A stretch of 35,477 bases of DNA, from positions 1-35,477 of the forward strand of contig NZ_FMAY01000020.1 of assembly GCF_900094925.1 (NCBI RefSeq). Reading direction: 5' to 3'. The stretch is from Kosakonia oryzendophytica (GTDB taxonomy: Bacteria; Pseudomonadota; Gammaproteobacteria; Enterobacterales; Enterobacteriaceae). The notes beneath the pieces were generated by a model, which did no database searches, was not told where the DNA came from, and saw only the letters and a list, made by a program, of their open reading frames with translations. Both the position numbers and the translations under genes were made by a program. Below, piece after piece: positions 1-7,017 of this stretch. Each line of letters opens with the position of its first letter. The first letter of the stretch is position 1.

Positions 1-348
1 CGATCAGGGCCCGGAATTTACCTGCCGCGCGCTCGATCAATGGGCCTTTGAGCATAGTGTGGAACTACGGCTTATCCAGCCAGGTAAGCCAACGCAGAAC
101 GGATTTATTGAGAGTTTTAACGGACGCTTTCGCGATGAGTGTCTGAATGAACACTGGTTCAGCGATATTCTTCATGCCCGGAAAACGATTAATGACTGGC
201 GGCAGGATTATAACGAGTGCCGTCCCCATTCATCGCTGGATTACCAGACACCAGCTGAATTCGCAACGGACTGGCGAAACAGGAAATATGAAGAAAAACC
301 AACCGACATTACTAACTGAAGGTTGTATCTAATCCCGGGGGCAGATCA
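1..348 (+). mobile_element. 3' end of an IS3-family insertion sequence
   Basis: The element enters from the left edge and holds the end of its transposase gene, 14 bases of spacer and a probable right terminus. The last bases, CCCGGGGGCAGATCA at 334-348, read inward as TGATCTGCCCCCGGG, and a TGA start is typical of IS3-family ends. The boundary at 348 is supported by the neighbour: eCIS sheath homology runs right up to 349 and stops. The left end and any target duplication lie outside the window, so completeness cannot be judged. Confidence 0.75.
2..319 (+). CDS. IS3-family transposase (OrfB), C-terminal part
   Basis: This is the C-terminal part of a DDE transposase (integrase core, rve fold) that catalyses cut-and-join transposition of its own element. 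The frame is open from the left edge. It shows D-Q-G-P-E-F, which carries the second catalytic aspartate, and then [14 protein letters not shown], which carries the catalytic glutamate, followed by the usual F-R-D-E-C-L-N and R-P-H-S-S-L motifs. This pattern fits the IS407-like branch of IS3 elements. The N-terminal half and the upstream OrfA, normally joined by programmed frameshifting, are outside the window. No disruption is visible in the part seen. Confidence 0.9.
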   Translation, partial: DQGPEFTCRALDQWAFEHSVELRLIQPGKPTQNGFIESFNGRFRDECLNEHWFSDILHARKTINDWRQDYNECRPHSSLDYQTPAEFATDWRNRKYEEKPTDITN

Positions 349-1149
349 CTTGGCGGCCAGCTCGGGATTGACTCTCTTCAGATCCGCCAGCGTGGTGACA
401 TTGCTACTTACTGCATCCGTATAACCCGTGATCTTCACATCGTTATCACTGATTTTTCCTGCCTTCACAGATAAGGCAGGGTAGTAAACCGCTGCATGAT
501 CAAACCCTTTCACCGCATCCGGCGCAGCCGCCGATTCACCATCAGCGATCAAGAAGTACCCTTTGTTTTGATCCAGTGCGCCGGCCAGTATGCGATAAAT
601 TTCATCGCGGTAAGAACTATCGCTATCGAGCACCGCCAGAATGGTAATGTCGTCATACTCGCCCATCAGCGTCGGTATACTCGCCAATGCCGTGGTATCG
701 CTGGTGTCTTCCAGCGCGAAGACATAGCATGGGTTACCGCCATTCTGGAAATAGAGCTGCAACGCCACTGTGGCGGTCGTTTCAGTCACACTGGGCGTGC
801 CAGCAGTGTAGGTATATTCAACCGCAGCCGCCGTGGGAGTAGTCGGTGTGTTTGTTCCTGATGAACCATCATCAGGAGTCCCAGATGACCCATCATCAGG
901 TTCCTCAGATTCTGTCGACTCTGTTGAGGTAATCGTCACTGAAGCGGAATAGCCTGCACTGCTCGCGGTAAACATCTGTACAAAATCGAGCCAACCGCTG
1001 ATTCTGACAATTTTACCTTTGTATTTATCTTCCAGCGCTGCAAAGGCGCCGATAAATAGCGGTACTGCCGTCGCCCCCTGGCTCACGGATATTGCCGGGG
1101 TGGCGTCTTCTTCAATATAAACACCGGGGACAATGGTTTCGATTGACAT
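346..1149 (-). pseudogene. afp3: eCIS sheath protein (Afp3-like), truncated by the IS
   Basis: This encodes a contractile tail-sheath subunit of the Afp/PVC type of extracellular contractile injection system. The start V-P-G-V-Y-I-E-E-D-A and the later L-Y-F-Q-N-G-G and D-Q-N-K-G-Y-F-L-I-A-D blocks match Serratia Afp3 as I remember it. Only 267 residues remain; Afp3 is about 450. The C-terminal sheath domain, which is intact in the neighbouring sheath gene, is missing. The reading frame stops at TGA (346-348), which belongs to the IS terminus, so the insertion both cut the gene and closed it. Residues 75-107 form a Ser/Thr/Pro/Glu-rich linker with two copies of PDDGSSGT. It starts 17 bases after the upstream sheath gene and has its own AGGA ribosome site. 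The truncated product is probably unable to assemble a sheath. Confidence 0.88.
853..900 (-). repeat. tandem 24-base repeat encoding PDDGSSGT twice
   Basis: Two adjacent near-identical 24-base units encode residues 84-91 and 92-99 of the truncated sheath protein. They sit in a low-complexity linker between the N-terminal sheath domain and the following beta-rich insertion. The copies differ at a few third positions. Confidence 0.85.
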
Positions 1150-1166
1150 AATTTTGTTCCTGTAAA

Positions 1167-2240
1167 TTATTGAGCAATATCTTGGGAGAATTGCAGTAGG
1201 ATAAATTCAGCGGGACGAACGGCTGCCAGACCAAGGTTGATAATAAGCCGACCCTGGTGAATATCCTCCTCCGTCATCGTGATGCCTTTACCCACCTCAA
1301 CAAACCAGGCTTCTGTCGGGTTATTGCCCACCAAAGCCCCTTGCTGCCACAAGCCATAGAGATAATTATCCAGCGCAGCTTTAACACGCTGCCAGGTTGG
1401 ATGATTATTGGTTTCGAATACCACCTTATTAAGTGAAAGCCGGACATCCTTTTCAATCATATTAAACAGGCGACGCACGGGAATATATCGCCAGTTATCA
1501 CTGTCCTCCAGCGTTCTGGCCCCCCATAATACAGTTCCAACACCTGGGTATTCGCGAAACATATTCAGCGCTTTACCTTGGTTAAATCGTCCTTGTAAAT
1601 CATCGCTGATGGGATATTTAAGCGATGCCACCCCGTTAATAATGAGGTTGGCAGGTGCTTTCCAGACACCCAGTAAGCTGTCTGCTTGTGCAATCGCCGC
1701 AGCAGCCATGGCACTGGGAGGAATATTGCTACCACGCAGCGAAGTTCCCCACGGGTAAAATACCGCAGCATTCGCCAGCGCCGGATAATCCGCCATAATG
1801 GTATTGGCAGTATCCGTAGCGCTAATTTTTGCGTTGGCGGAATCGAGCAGTATAAAGACTTGATGACCACGGCGATTTGAAAAATCAGTAATCTGATTAA
1901 ACAGATCGTTCCCTGTACCCGCAGCGACAACCAAAGTAATATCGTCGTACTGATTTAATATGTCATCCAGATAGCTTTTTTGGAACAGATAGCATTTACC
2001 GCCACCGTTCATAAACCACAATTTTATGGCAATAACATAAGCATATTCATTGTCATTCCCTTGCTGGCTTTTAACAAACTCCGCCCAGTTATTGAAAACA
2101 TAAATATTCTCGATATGAGGCTGGCCGGCAACTTTACGAAATGCAAAGGCAGGTACGGCGGTCGCCGAAGACGACACGACAAAGTTAGCCGTCGTATCTT
2201 CACCCAGATACACACCAGGATAAGTAGCGGTGGTCGCCAT
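1167..2240 (-). CDS. afp2: eCIS contractile sheath protein (Afp2-like)
   Basis: This is the contractile sheath subunit of an Afp/PVC-type injection particle, a phage-tail-derived tube that pushes effectors into target cells. At 357 residues it is full length for the Afp2/Pvc2 class. It begins with T-Y-P-G-V-Y-L-G-E-D, carries L-W-F-M-N-G-G-G-K-C-Y in the N-terminal third, and ends with the conserved C-terminal sheath block: W-R-Y-I-P-V-R-R-L-F, L-W-Q-Q-G-A-L-V-G and R-P-A-E-F-I-L-L-Q-F. An AGGAG site precedes the ATG. It follows the tube gene by 15 bases, so the two are translated from one message. Assignment rests on remembered family sequences and on gene order. Confidence 0.93.
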   Translation of the reverse strand: MATTATYPGVYLGEDTTANFVVSSSATAVPAFAFRKVAGQPHIENIYVFNNWAEFVKSQQGNDNEYAYVIAIKLWFMNGGGKCYLFQKSYLDDILNQYDDITLVVAAGTGNDLFNQITDFSNRRGHQVFILLDSANAKISATDTANTIMADYPALANAAVFYPWGTSLRGSNIPPSAMAAAAIAQADSLLGVWKAPANLIINGVASLKYPISDDLQGRFNQGKALNMFREYPGVGTVLWGARTLEDSDNWRYIPVRRLFNMIEKDVRLSLNKVVFETNNHPTWQRVKAALDNYLYGLWQQGALVGNNPTEAWFVEVGKGITMTEEDIHQGRLIINLGLAAVRPAEFILLQFSQDIAQ

Positions 2241-2255
2241 TGATCAGCTCCTGTA

Positions 2256-2708
2256 TTAGCTGCCTGCTTGCACGGTGACTCTGTCCGCCATCAACGTCAG
2301 TTGTTGGACAGCCACTTCATTACTGGTTGCATCGAACGACGGCGAGGAAAGCGCAGTGGGGAAAGCGTTCGACACGCTCCAGCTCAGTAACACTTCTGTA
2401 CCGGTGTCGTTAGTCAGGCTAATCAGAATGTCTTTCTTTTCGACCCGATTGTATTGAATAGAATTAATCCAATCGTAAAGGGCATTTTGCCCCGGGAATA
2501 TGCCCTGAGAGAGAGTAATATTAATGGCTTGCCGTTGGCCGGGCATTTTAAACCAATTTCCTGTGCCATCACGGTACTCGATAGTATCGTAATTAATATC
2601 CAGGCCCGACGCGCTGGAAAATGGCATCTGTTCATCACCAAGCGTAACGATAAAGCGATAGGTGGGAATGGGATAAAGGCTGGCAATTTCATCAGCTGTA
2701 GTAGCCAT
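2256..2708 (-). CDS. afp1: eCIS inner tube protein (Afp1-like)
   Basis: This is the inner tube (Hcp-like, phage T4 gp19 family) subunit of the contractile injection system; stacked rings of it form the tube that is driven out when the sheath contracts. It has 150 residues, normal for Afp1/Pvc1. The blocks Y-P-I-P-T-Y-R-F, F-S-S-A-S-G-L-D-I-N-Y-D-T-I-E-Y-R-D-G and D-W-I-N-S-I-Q match the family closely. The start ATG at 2708 is preceded by AAGGAT. It is the first gene of the leftward operon, as in Serratia and Photorhabdus clusters. Because the operon is broken two genes later by the IS, a working particle needs baseplate, spike and ATPase genes located elsewhere or beyond the IS. Confidence 0.94.
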   Translation of the reverse strand: MATTADEIASLYPIPTYRFIVTLGDEQMPFSSASGLDINYDTIEYRDGTGNWFKMPGQRQAINITLSQGIFPGQNALYDWINSIQYNRVEKKDILISLTNDTGTEVLLSWSVSNAFPTALSSPSFDATSNEVAVQQLTLMADRVTVQAGS

Positions 2709-2756
2709 GGATATATCCTTCTGGAGTTAACACAGCGTTTTGACATGAAGTGCAGA

Positions 2757-2787
2757 CATGGACAATGCAGCTATAAGCATGGACAAT
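2757..2787. repeat. pair of 10-base direct repeats in the eCIS leader
   Basis: CATGGACAAT occurs at 2757-2766 and again at 2778-2787, exactly 21 bases apart, so the copies lie on the same face of the helix. They fall in the untranslated leader between the ops element and the tube gene. A protein-binding site is possible; no function is known. Confidence 0.5.
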
Positions 2788-2874
2788 ACTGCACACTCTT
2801 TAGATAAAGTGAATATCGAATCATTCTCACCGGCTTGAATTAGTAGAAATCGTTACCTTTAAATTTAAAAAAGG

Positions 2875-2886
2875 CACGCTACCGCC
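2875..2886 (-). promoter_or_regulatory. ops element (RfaH-type antiterminator recruitment)
   Basis: On the minus strand this reads GGCGGTAGCGTG, an exact match to the 12-base ops sequence, followed by CC and a run of T as in classical ops sites. In enterobacteria, RNA polymerase pauses at ops and recruits RfaH or a specialised NusG paralogue, which suppresses termination through long horizontally acquired operons. It sits in the transcribed leader, 166 bases before the tube-gene ATG and in the same direction, where such an element would work. In Serratia the afp cluster is activated by the RfaH-like protein AnfA1, which makes this placement biologically sensible. Confidence 0.85.
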
Positions 2887-2937
2887 CATGCCATACGCCA
2901 AAGAGTGATTCGACAGGCACTTTTAAAAACCAAAAAA

Positions 2938-2965
2938 ATTATCAGCATTAAAATAACAACGACAA
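2938..2965 (-). promoter_or_regulatory. candidate sigma-70 promoter for the eCIS operon
   Basis: On the minus strand a -35-like TTGTCG is separated by 16 bases from a -10-like GATAAT. Initiation near 2931 would place the ops element about 45-56 bases into the transcript. The match is moderate and the surrounding DNA is AT-rich, so chance matches are likely. Confidence 0.35.
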
Positions 2966-3584
2966 AATAAGCACAAAGAATGCGCATGCGTTGTGTGTTA
3001 TCGATATAACTGATTGATCTTATTGAGACTAAAAATCGTGAAAGAAAAGGCTAATTACTTTCTCCTTAAACAAAAACAAGCGGCTAAAGAGAAATAATTA
3101 ATAAAAAATTAGATAGGGTCATTTAAAAAGGCAAGTTTACCTTAAAAGAATTCGGACTTTTCATCTGCGCGCCTGGGAAGAAATACAGCAAAAGAATAAA
3201 ATCATGCACTTAAAGAAAACTTTCAAATTGCACATTCACATTTTGTCAGGAAATGATTTTTTGGGTGTTTCTGAATATCGTGTCGTTTTAAAAAAATACA
3301 GATGTTAAAATATAAAAATAACAACCACCTGCCATTCTGCTTTACAACATCGTTAACGCAGTAAGGTATGTTTACCCGTACAATAATATTTAGCAACGTT
3401 AATCTTTTTATTAGCGCAGGAAAATAATCCTTTTACTCACATGAAAGATTGCAGCTTAGGCAAAGACCTTATACAGTCACAGGTATGTCTTTATTATCAT
3501 ACAATTACTGTTTTTATTTGCCGGGGACACTATGCCTTACATGACTTTTAATGCCGTAGCCGCAGGATGCAGGAGGGGAGGTTA

Positions 3585-4643
3585 ATGACATTATCCTCTC
3601 CGCTACTGCGCAACTGGCTGCGGTTGCTTGTCATATCAATACCGTTGGTGGCGCTGATGGAGCTGATCCATCTGCCTGCGGCGCTGCTCTTAGGCCCCAT
3701 GTTCGCTGGCATTTTTCTCGCCATCACCAACCATCCGCTTACCATCAGTAAAAAATGCTTTAGCGCGGCGCAAGCGGTGGTTGGCGCGATGATAGCTCAT
3801 GCCATCCCACCGTCGGTTTTTGGTCGTATCGCAGCCGACTGGCCGTTGTTTATCAGTTGTATTGTGGCGGTGATTTTCGCCAGTGCAATCCTTGGCTGGA
3901 TCATGGCGAAACTACAGGTCTTCCCTGGCTCTACCGCCATCTGGGGATCATCGCCGGGTGCAGCGGCGGCAATGACCATTATGGCAGAGAGCTTCGGCGC
4001 AGATGTGCGGCTGGTGGCCTTTATGCAGTACCTGCGGGTGATGATTGTGGCGCTGGTGGCAGTGCTGGTTACCCGCATGTGGATGGGAACCGATAACCCG
4101 GACCACGCCGTGGCGACGTTTACGTTGTTTGGCCCGCTGCGCGGGTTGGCCTTTGCCGGGACGTTACTGGTGATTGCCACAGGCTACCTGATTGCCCGTA
4201 AGGTGAAAATGCCCTCCGGGCCGATGCTGATCACGCTGGTATTAGGAACGATTGTTGAAGATACCGGTTTGCTGCGCCTTGAACTGCCGCCGTGGTTGCT
4301 GGCGCTTTCTTACGCCATTATCGGTTGGAGCATCGGCCTGCGCTTTACGCGGGAGATTGTCGGCTATGCCGCCCGCGCATTACCGCGCGTGCTGCTGTCG
4401 GTCATGACGCTGGTTGCCGTGTGTTGCGGTTTCGCCTTTTTACTGGTGCGCTTCGCGGGTATCGATCCGCTGACCGCTTACCTGGCCACCAGCCCCGGTG
4501 GAGCGGATACAGTGGCGATTATTGCCTCATCAAGCCATGTGGATATTTCGTTTGTGATGGCCATGCAGACCGGGCGCTTTATTCTGGTGTTGATCACCGG
4601 GCCTGCGATCTCACGTTTTGTCGCAAAACGGCTGGGGACATAG
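3585..4643 (+). CDS. AbrB-family inner-membrane protein (putative transporter)
   Basis: This is an integral membrane protein of the bacterial AbrB family (duplicated-domain type, often annotated 'ammonia monooxygenase'; unrelated to the AbrB transcription factor). No substrate is established for the family. About ten hydrophobic segments are visible. The two halves repeat related motifs: L-P-A-A-L-L-L-G-P-M-F-A-G followed by A-Q-A-V-V-G in the first, and M-P-S-G-P-M-L-I and T-S-P-G-G-A-D-T-V in the second, with G-S-S-P-G-A-A-A-A-M between. The start at 3585 is chosen because AGGAGGGGAGG lies just before it; an in-frame ATG at 3567 has no such site. The protein is 352 residues, normal length. 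It diverges from the eCIS operon and has no obvious functional partner here. Confidence 0.88.
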   Translation: MTLSSPLLRNWLRLLVISIPLVALMELIHLPAALLLGPMFAGIFLAITNHPLTISKKCFSAAQAVVGAMIAHAIPPSVFGRIAADWPLFISCIVAVIFASAILGWIMAKLQVFPGSTAIWGSSPGAAAAMTIMAESFGADVRLVAFMQYLRVMIVALVAVLVTRMWMGTDNPDHAVATFTLFGPLRGLAFAGTLLVIATGYLIARKVKMPSGPMLITLVLGTIVEDTGLLRLELPPWLLALSYAIIGWSIGLRFTREIVGYAARALPRVLLSVMTLVAVCCGFAFLLVRFAGIDPLTAYLATSPGGADTVAIIASSSHVDISFVMAMQTGRFILVLITGPAISRFVAKRLGT

Positions 4644-4648
4644 AAAAG

Positions 4649-5053
4649 TTAATGCATCGTCCAGTCCTGCAAACGTAGACCTGGAATTCGGACAAACTCG
4701 CGGGTGTTGTTGGTCACGAGAATTAATCCCAAGGAACGGGCATGAGCACCAATCATGGCATCATAAGGCCCGATGGGTGCCCCTTCTCTTGCCAGCTCCG
4801 CCCTGAGTTGACCAGTATGCACTGACGCATCGATACCATAAGGCAGCACCTCCAGCCTGGCGGTAAACCCTTCAACGACACGCAAGTTTTTTTCAGGCGC
4901 GGCCGATTTCTCTGCACCATAAATTAGCTCCATCAATGTGATAGAGCTGATACACATCTGTCCGTCACGCTGATTGAATGCCCGGCGGACAGTTTCGGGT
5001 TTATTTTTTATAGTGAAAATACAAATGTTTGTATCAAGCATAAATTTGAGCAT
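4649..5053 (-). CDS. vapC: VapC-family PIN-domain ribonuclease toxin
   Basis: This is a type II toxin, a PIN-domain endoribonuclease; the enteric VapC class cleaves initiator tRNA. It has 134 residues. Family motifs are in order: M-L-D-T-N near the N-terminus (first acidic residue), L-M-E-L-I-Y-G (glutamate), P-Y-D-A-M-I-G-A-H-A (acidic residue), and V-T-N-N-T-R-E-F near the end. Its ATG overlaps the antitoxin stop codon as TGATG, so translation is coupled. The ATG at 5053 is preferred over a TTG one codon earlier. All expected catalytic acidic residues are present, so the toxin is probably active. It converges on the AbrB-family gene with only 5 bases between the two stop codons. Confidence 0.93.
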   Translation of the reverse strand: MLKFMLDTNICIFTIKNKPETVRRAFNQRDGQMCISSITLMELIYGAEKSAAPEKNLRVVEGFTARLEVLPYGIDASVHTGQLRAELAREGAPIGPYDAMIGAHARSLGLILVTNNTREFVRIPGLRLQDWTMH

Positions 5054-5283
5054 CAAAAATCTTCCCTGTCCTGATCCCCTGGTTGCTCACGCGCGGTCAT
5101 AAAATCAGCAGATGCATTCTCCCCATCAAACCAGCTATCCCAGCTTTCTCCTGATGGAGTGATAATTCGTGTGCGCCCCACAGCAATAATATCAACGTGC
5201 CTGACGTCTTCTGGCAGAGCCACGGCTTTTGGCAAACGTACAGCCTGACTGCGATTGCTTTTAAAAAGTGTCGTTTTCTCCAT
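5053..5283 (-). CDS. vapB: VapB-family antitoxin
   Basis: This is the antitoxin partner of the downstream PIN toxin. The N-terminal half carries the swapped-hairpin AbrB/MazE-type DNA-binding fold, with the signature F-K-S-N-R-S-Q-A-V-R-L-P-K at about residues 7-19. The C-terminal tail (residues ~45-76), rich in acidic residues and including W-D-S-W-F-D, should wrap the toxin. The start at 5283 has GGAG about ten bases upstream and gives 76 residues, normal for the family; an ATG four codons earlier lies inside that ribosome site. VapB-VapC complexes normally repress their own promoter, and a palindrome lies at the predicted transcription start. Confidence 0.93.
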   Translation of the reverse strand: MEKTTLFKSNRSQAVRLPKAVALPEDVRHVDIIAVGRTRIITPSGESWDSWFDGENASADFMTAREQPGDQDREDF

Positions 5284-5297
5284 CCGTCTCTCCACTG

Positions 5298-5344
5298 ATG
5301 AAATTTCATACTGACAAGCATAAGTGAGTGGCGGGATATGTCAA
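5298..5344 (-). promoter_or_regulatory. vapBC promoter and palindromic operator
   Basis: On the minus strand, a perfect -35 TTGACA (5339-5344) and a -10 TATGCT (5317-5322) are 16 bases apart. Initiation is expected near 5309. A perfect 12-base palindrome, ATGAAATTTCAT, covers 5298-5309, exactly at the start point and 14 bases before the vapB ATG. This is where an autoregulatory VapBC complex would block transcription. Confidence 0.65.
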
Positions 5345-5384
5345 TGGGATATACAAAAACACCGCTTTACGATTAGGGCGAGAA

Positions 5385-6266
5385 TCAGGCCAGCCGCAGC
5401 GTCTCAATCACTTCCGCCACCTGCCGTCGGGCGTCGCCCGTCAGCGTGCGCAGAGGCGCGGGCAGGCACGGCGCAGCGACTGCACCGAGCAATTCCGCAG
5501 CAGTGGCGATCACCCGCAGGCTACCGCCGTAACGCCGGAACAGATCCCACAGCGGAGCCAGCGCAGCAGAGTGCTCGCGCGCTTGCGCCGTATCCCCGGC
5601 AAGCGCGGCGCGAGCGATCGTCAGTGCCGCTTCGGGGAACAGTCCTCCCATGACCGAATACCAGATGCCGCATCCGGCGTTGAGTCCGTCTACCGCAATC
5701 GCATCACCGCTGATGCCCAGAGTGACTGTTTCCGGGATCTGCGACCGCAGGCTGGCAATGCGTTCCAACGCAGACACCGGCGGAATTTTGATAGAGCCAA
5801 TATTGGGCAACTGTGCAATGCGCGCCAGTAAGCCATCGCTAAAAGTAAAGTGCGTAGCGCCGGGGTTGTCGTACACACACAGCGGCACGGAGAGCTCGCG
5901 AGTCACCGCTGCATACAAGTCGAACACCTCATCTTCCGTTAGCGTGTGATAAGAAACCGGCGCCAGCAGCAGTGCGCTTACGCCCGCTTTCTGTGCATCC
6001 TCCGCCAGCCACAACACATCGCGGGTGCGGAGCGCGCCGATGCCAGCTATCACCGGCACTGCGCCGGAGTGCTCCGTCGCCAGGCGCAACGCGGTGGCCC
6101 GTTCGTTGCGGCTGAAATAGGGGTAGCATCCGGTCGATCCCAGCGCGCCAATCGAATCCACACCGGCAGTACGCAGCCGTTCAATCAGCCGCACATAGGC
6201 CGCTTCGTCCAGCTTGTCATCCACCAGCGGCGTCAGCGGAAAGGCACTCAATCCTGTGAAATCCAT
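5385..6266 (-). CDS. dihydrodipicolinate synthase/N-acetylneuraminate lyase family protein
   Basis: This is a class I (Schiff-base) aldolase-like lyase or synthase that should act on a pyruvate-type substrate in the cytoplasm. It is a 293-residue TIM barrel, the usual length. Seen are G-S-T-G at residues 43-46, the active-site tyrosine in V-Y-D-N-P (Tyr132), and the Schiff-base lysine in S-I-K-I-P (Lys160). The residue after G-S-T-G is Cys47, where DapA and NanA usually have Glu, so the substrate is unlikely to be that of either enzyme. The start at 6266 is preferred because GAAGAGGA precedes it. It follows the B3/4-domain gene by 13 bases and is probably cotranscribed with it. The true substrate is unknown. 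Confidence 0.85.
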   Translation of the reverse strand: MDFTGLSAFPLTPLVDDKLDEAAYVRLIERLRTAGVDSIGALGSTGCYPYFSRNERATALRLATEHSGAVPVIAGIGALRTRDVLWLAEDAQKAGVSALLLAPVSYHTLTEDEVFDLYAAVTRELSVPLCVYDNPGATHFTFSDGLLARIAQLPNIGSIKIPPVSALERIASLRSQIPETVTLGISGDAIAVDGLNAGCGIWYSVMGGLFPEAALTIARAALAGDTAQAREHSAALAPLWDLFRRYGGSLRVIATAAELLGAVAAPCLPAPLRTLTGDARRQVAEVIETLRLA

Positions 6267-6279
6267 TCTGTTGTCCTCT

Positions 6280-6972
6280 TCAGATATCAAACCCGAGCAG
6301 CGACATTTGGCTACTGCAGCCCGGCATCATACGTTGCAACCCGGCAATCAGTTCGTCGCCCGCTTCACATAACGCCGCCTTCGGCATCTCCGGCAGACTT
6401 TCAAGAATAAACCACATCCGATGATCGGTGGCGCTTAAGCGGGTGCGCACGCCCTGACGCCAGTTCCAGCGGCGGCACGTCACGCCCACATCATCACGCC
6501 AGATCACCTCGCCCGGTTCGGGAGACTCCTGCGCCAGTCGTCCCTCTTTCATGATGTCGAACAGCTCACTACCGTCTGCAATGGTCAGGTGCGGCGCCCC
6601 CACATAGGCGGCAATATTCTCGCCACCCACCGGAATAGCGTAGCGCAGGCTAATGGCGTTATAGAGATCCACCACCGGATCAATTGCTGGTACCACGCCA
6701 TCCCGCTGGACACGTTTACGCAGCGCCAACGCCGAGTTGGGCGTACGCTTTGGCTTCGCGCCGAACTGTTTAAACACCGTGTCCCATGCGGCGAGGTGCG
6801 CATCTGCCCAGGCCGGGCCACCTGCTGCAACTGAAGCGCACGCACCGAGCAGCGCGTCTTCGCCCACCTGCGGGTTGAACAGAGTGGTGGCATCCACCAT
6901 CACGCTGAGCGCACGAAAACCCGGCGCGATGGTTGCCAGGCGGGCATCAATTGACGGCTGAACGGAAAGCAT
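6280..6972 (-). CDS. B3/4 (tRNA-editing-like) domain protein
   Basis: This is a free-standing protein of the B3/B4 domain family, named after the editing region of phenylalanyl-tRNA synthetase beta. In the synthetase this region hydrolyses mischarged tRNA; the job of free-standing versions is not established. The protein is 230 residues. The features used are K-R-T-P-N-S-A-L, the block P-A-I-D-P-V-V-D-L-Y-N-A-I-S-L and P-V-G-G-E-N, all typical of the family. The start at 6972 has AAAGGAT just before it. It is the first gene of a two-gene unit with the aldolase-family gene, and it diverges from an XRE-cupin regulator across only 45 bases, so that regulator very probably controls it. A role in handling an unusual amino acid is an inference. 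Confidence 0.82.
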   Translation of the reverse strand: MLSVQPSIDARLATIAPGFRALSVMVDATTLFNPQVGEDALLGACASVAAGGPAWADAHLAAWDTVFKQFGAKPKRTPNSALALRKRVQRDGVVPAIDPVVDLYNAISLRYAIPVGGENIAAYVGAPHLTIADGSELFDIMKEGRLAQESPEPGEVIWRDDVGVTCRRWNWRQGVRTRLSATDHRMWFILESLPEMPKAALCEAGDELIAGLQRMMPGCSSQMSLLGFDI

Positions 6973-7017
6973 CGGATAATCCTTTTTAATGACCAATTTA
7001 TTTCATACTATCGACCG
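6973..7017. promoter_or_regulatory. shared 45-base divergent control region
   Basis: The only space between the B3/4-domain gene and the XRE-cupin regulator. It must hold start signals for both directions. On the minus strand it has repeated GGTCAT or GGTCGAT words spaced through an AT-rich core, which could be regulator half-sites. One regulator bound here would control both units. Confidence 0.45.

Larger units (their letters stand above)
2709..3584. other. AT-rich intergenic region upstream of the eCIS operon
   Basis: About 875 bases without a convincing gene separate the eCIS tube gene from the divergent AbrB-family gene. The part nearest the eCIS operon holds an ops element and a possible promoter (listed separately). 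The middle, roughly 2930-3480, is strongly AT-rich with many A and T runs, the sort of DNA that H-NS-type silencers bind. The short open frames here lack ribosome sites and family resemblance. Confidence 0.7.

Noticed and set aside
2454-2807. 117-codon plus-strand open frame over the eCIS tube gene start
   Set aside because: It is antisense to the tube gene and covers its leader; no start signals or family resemblance.
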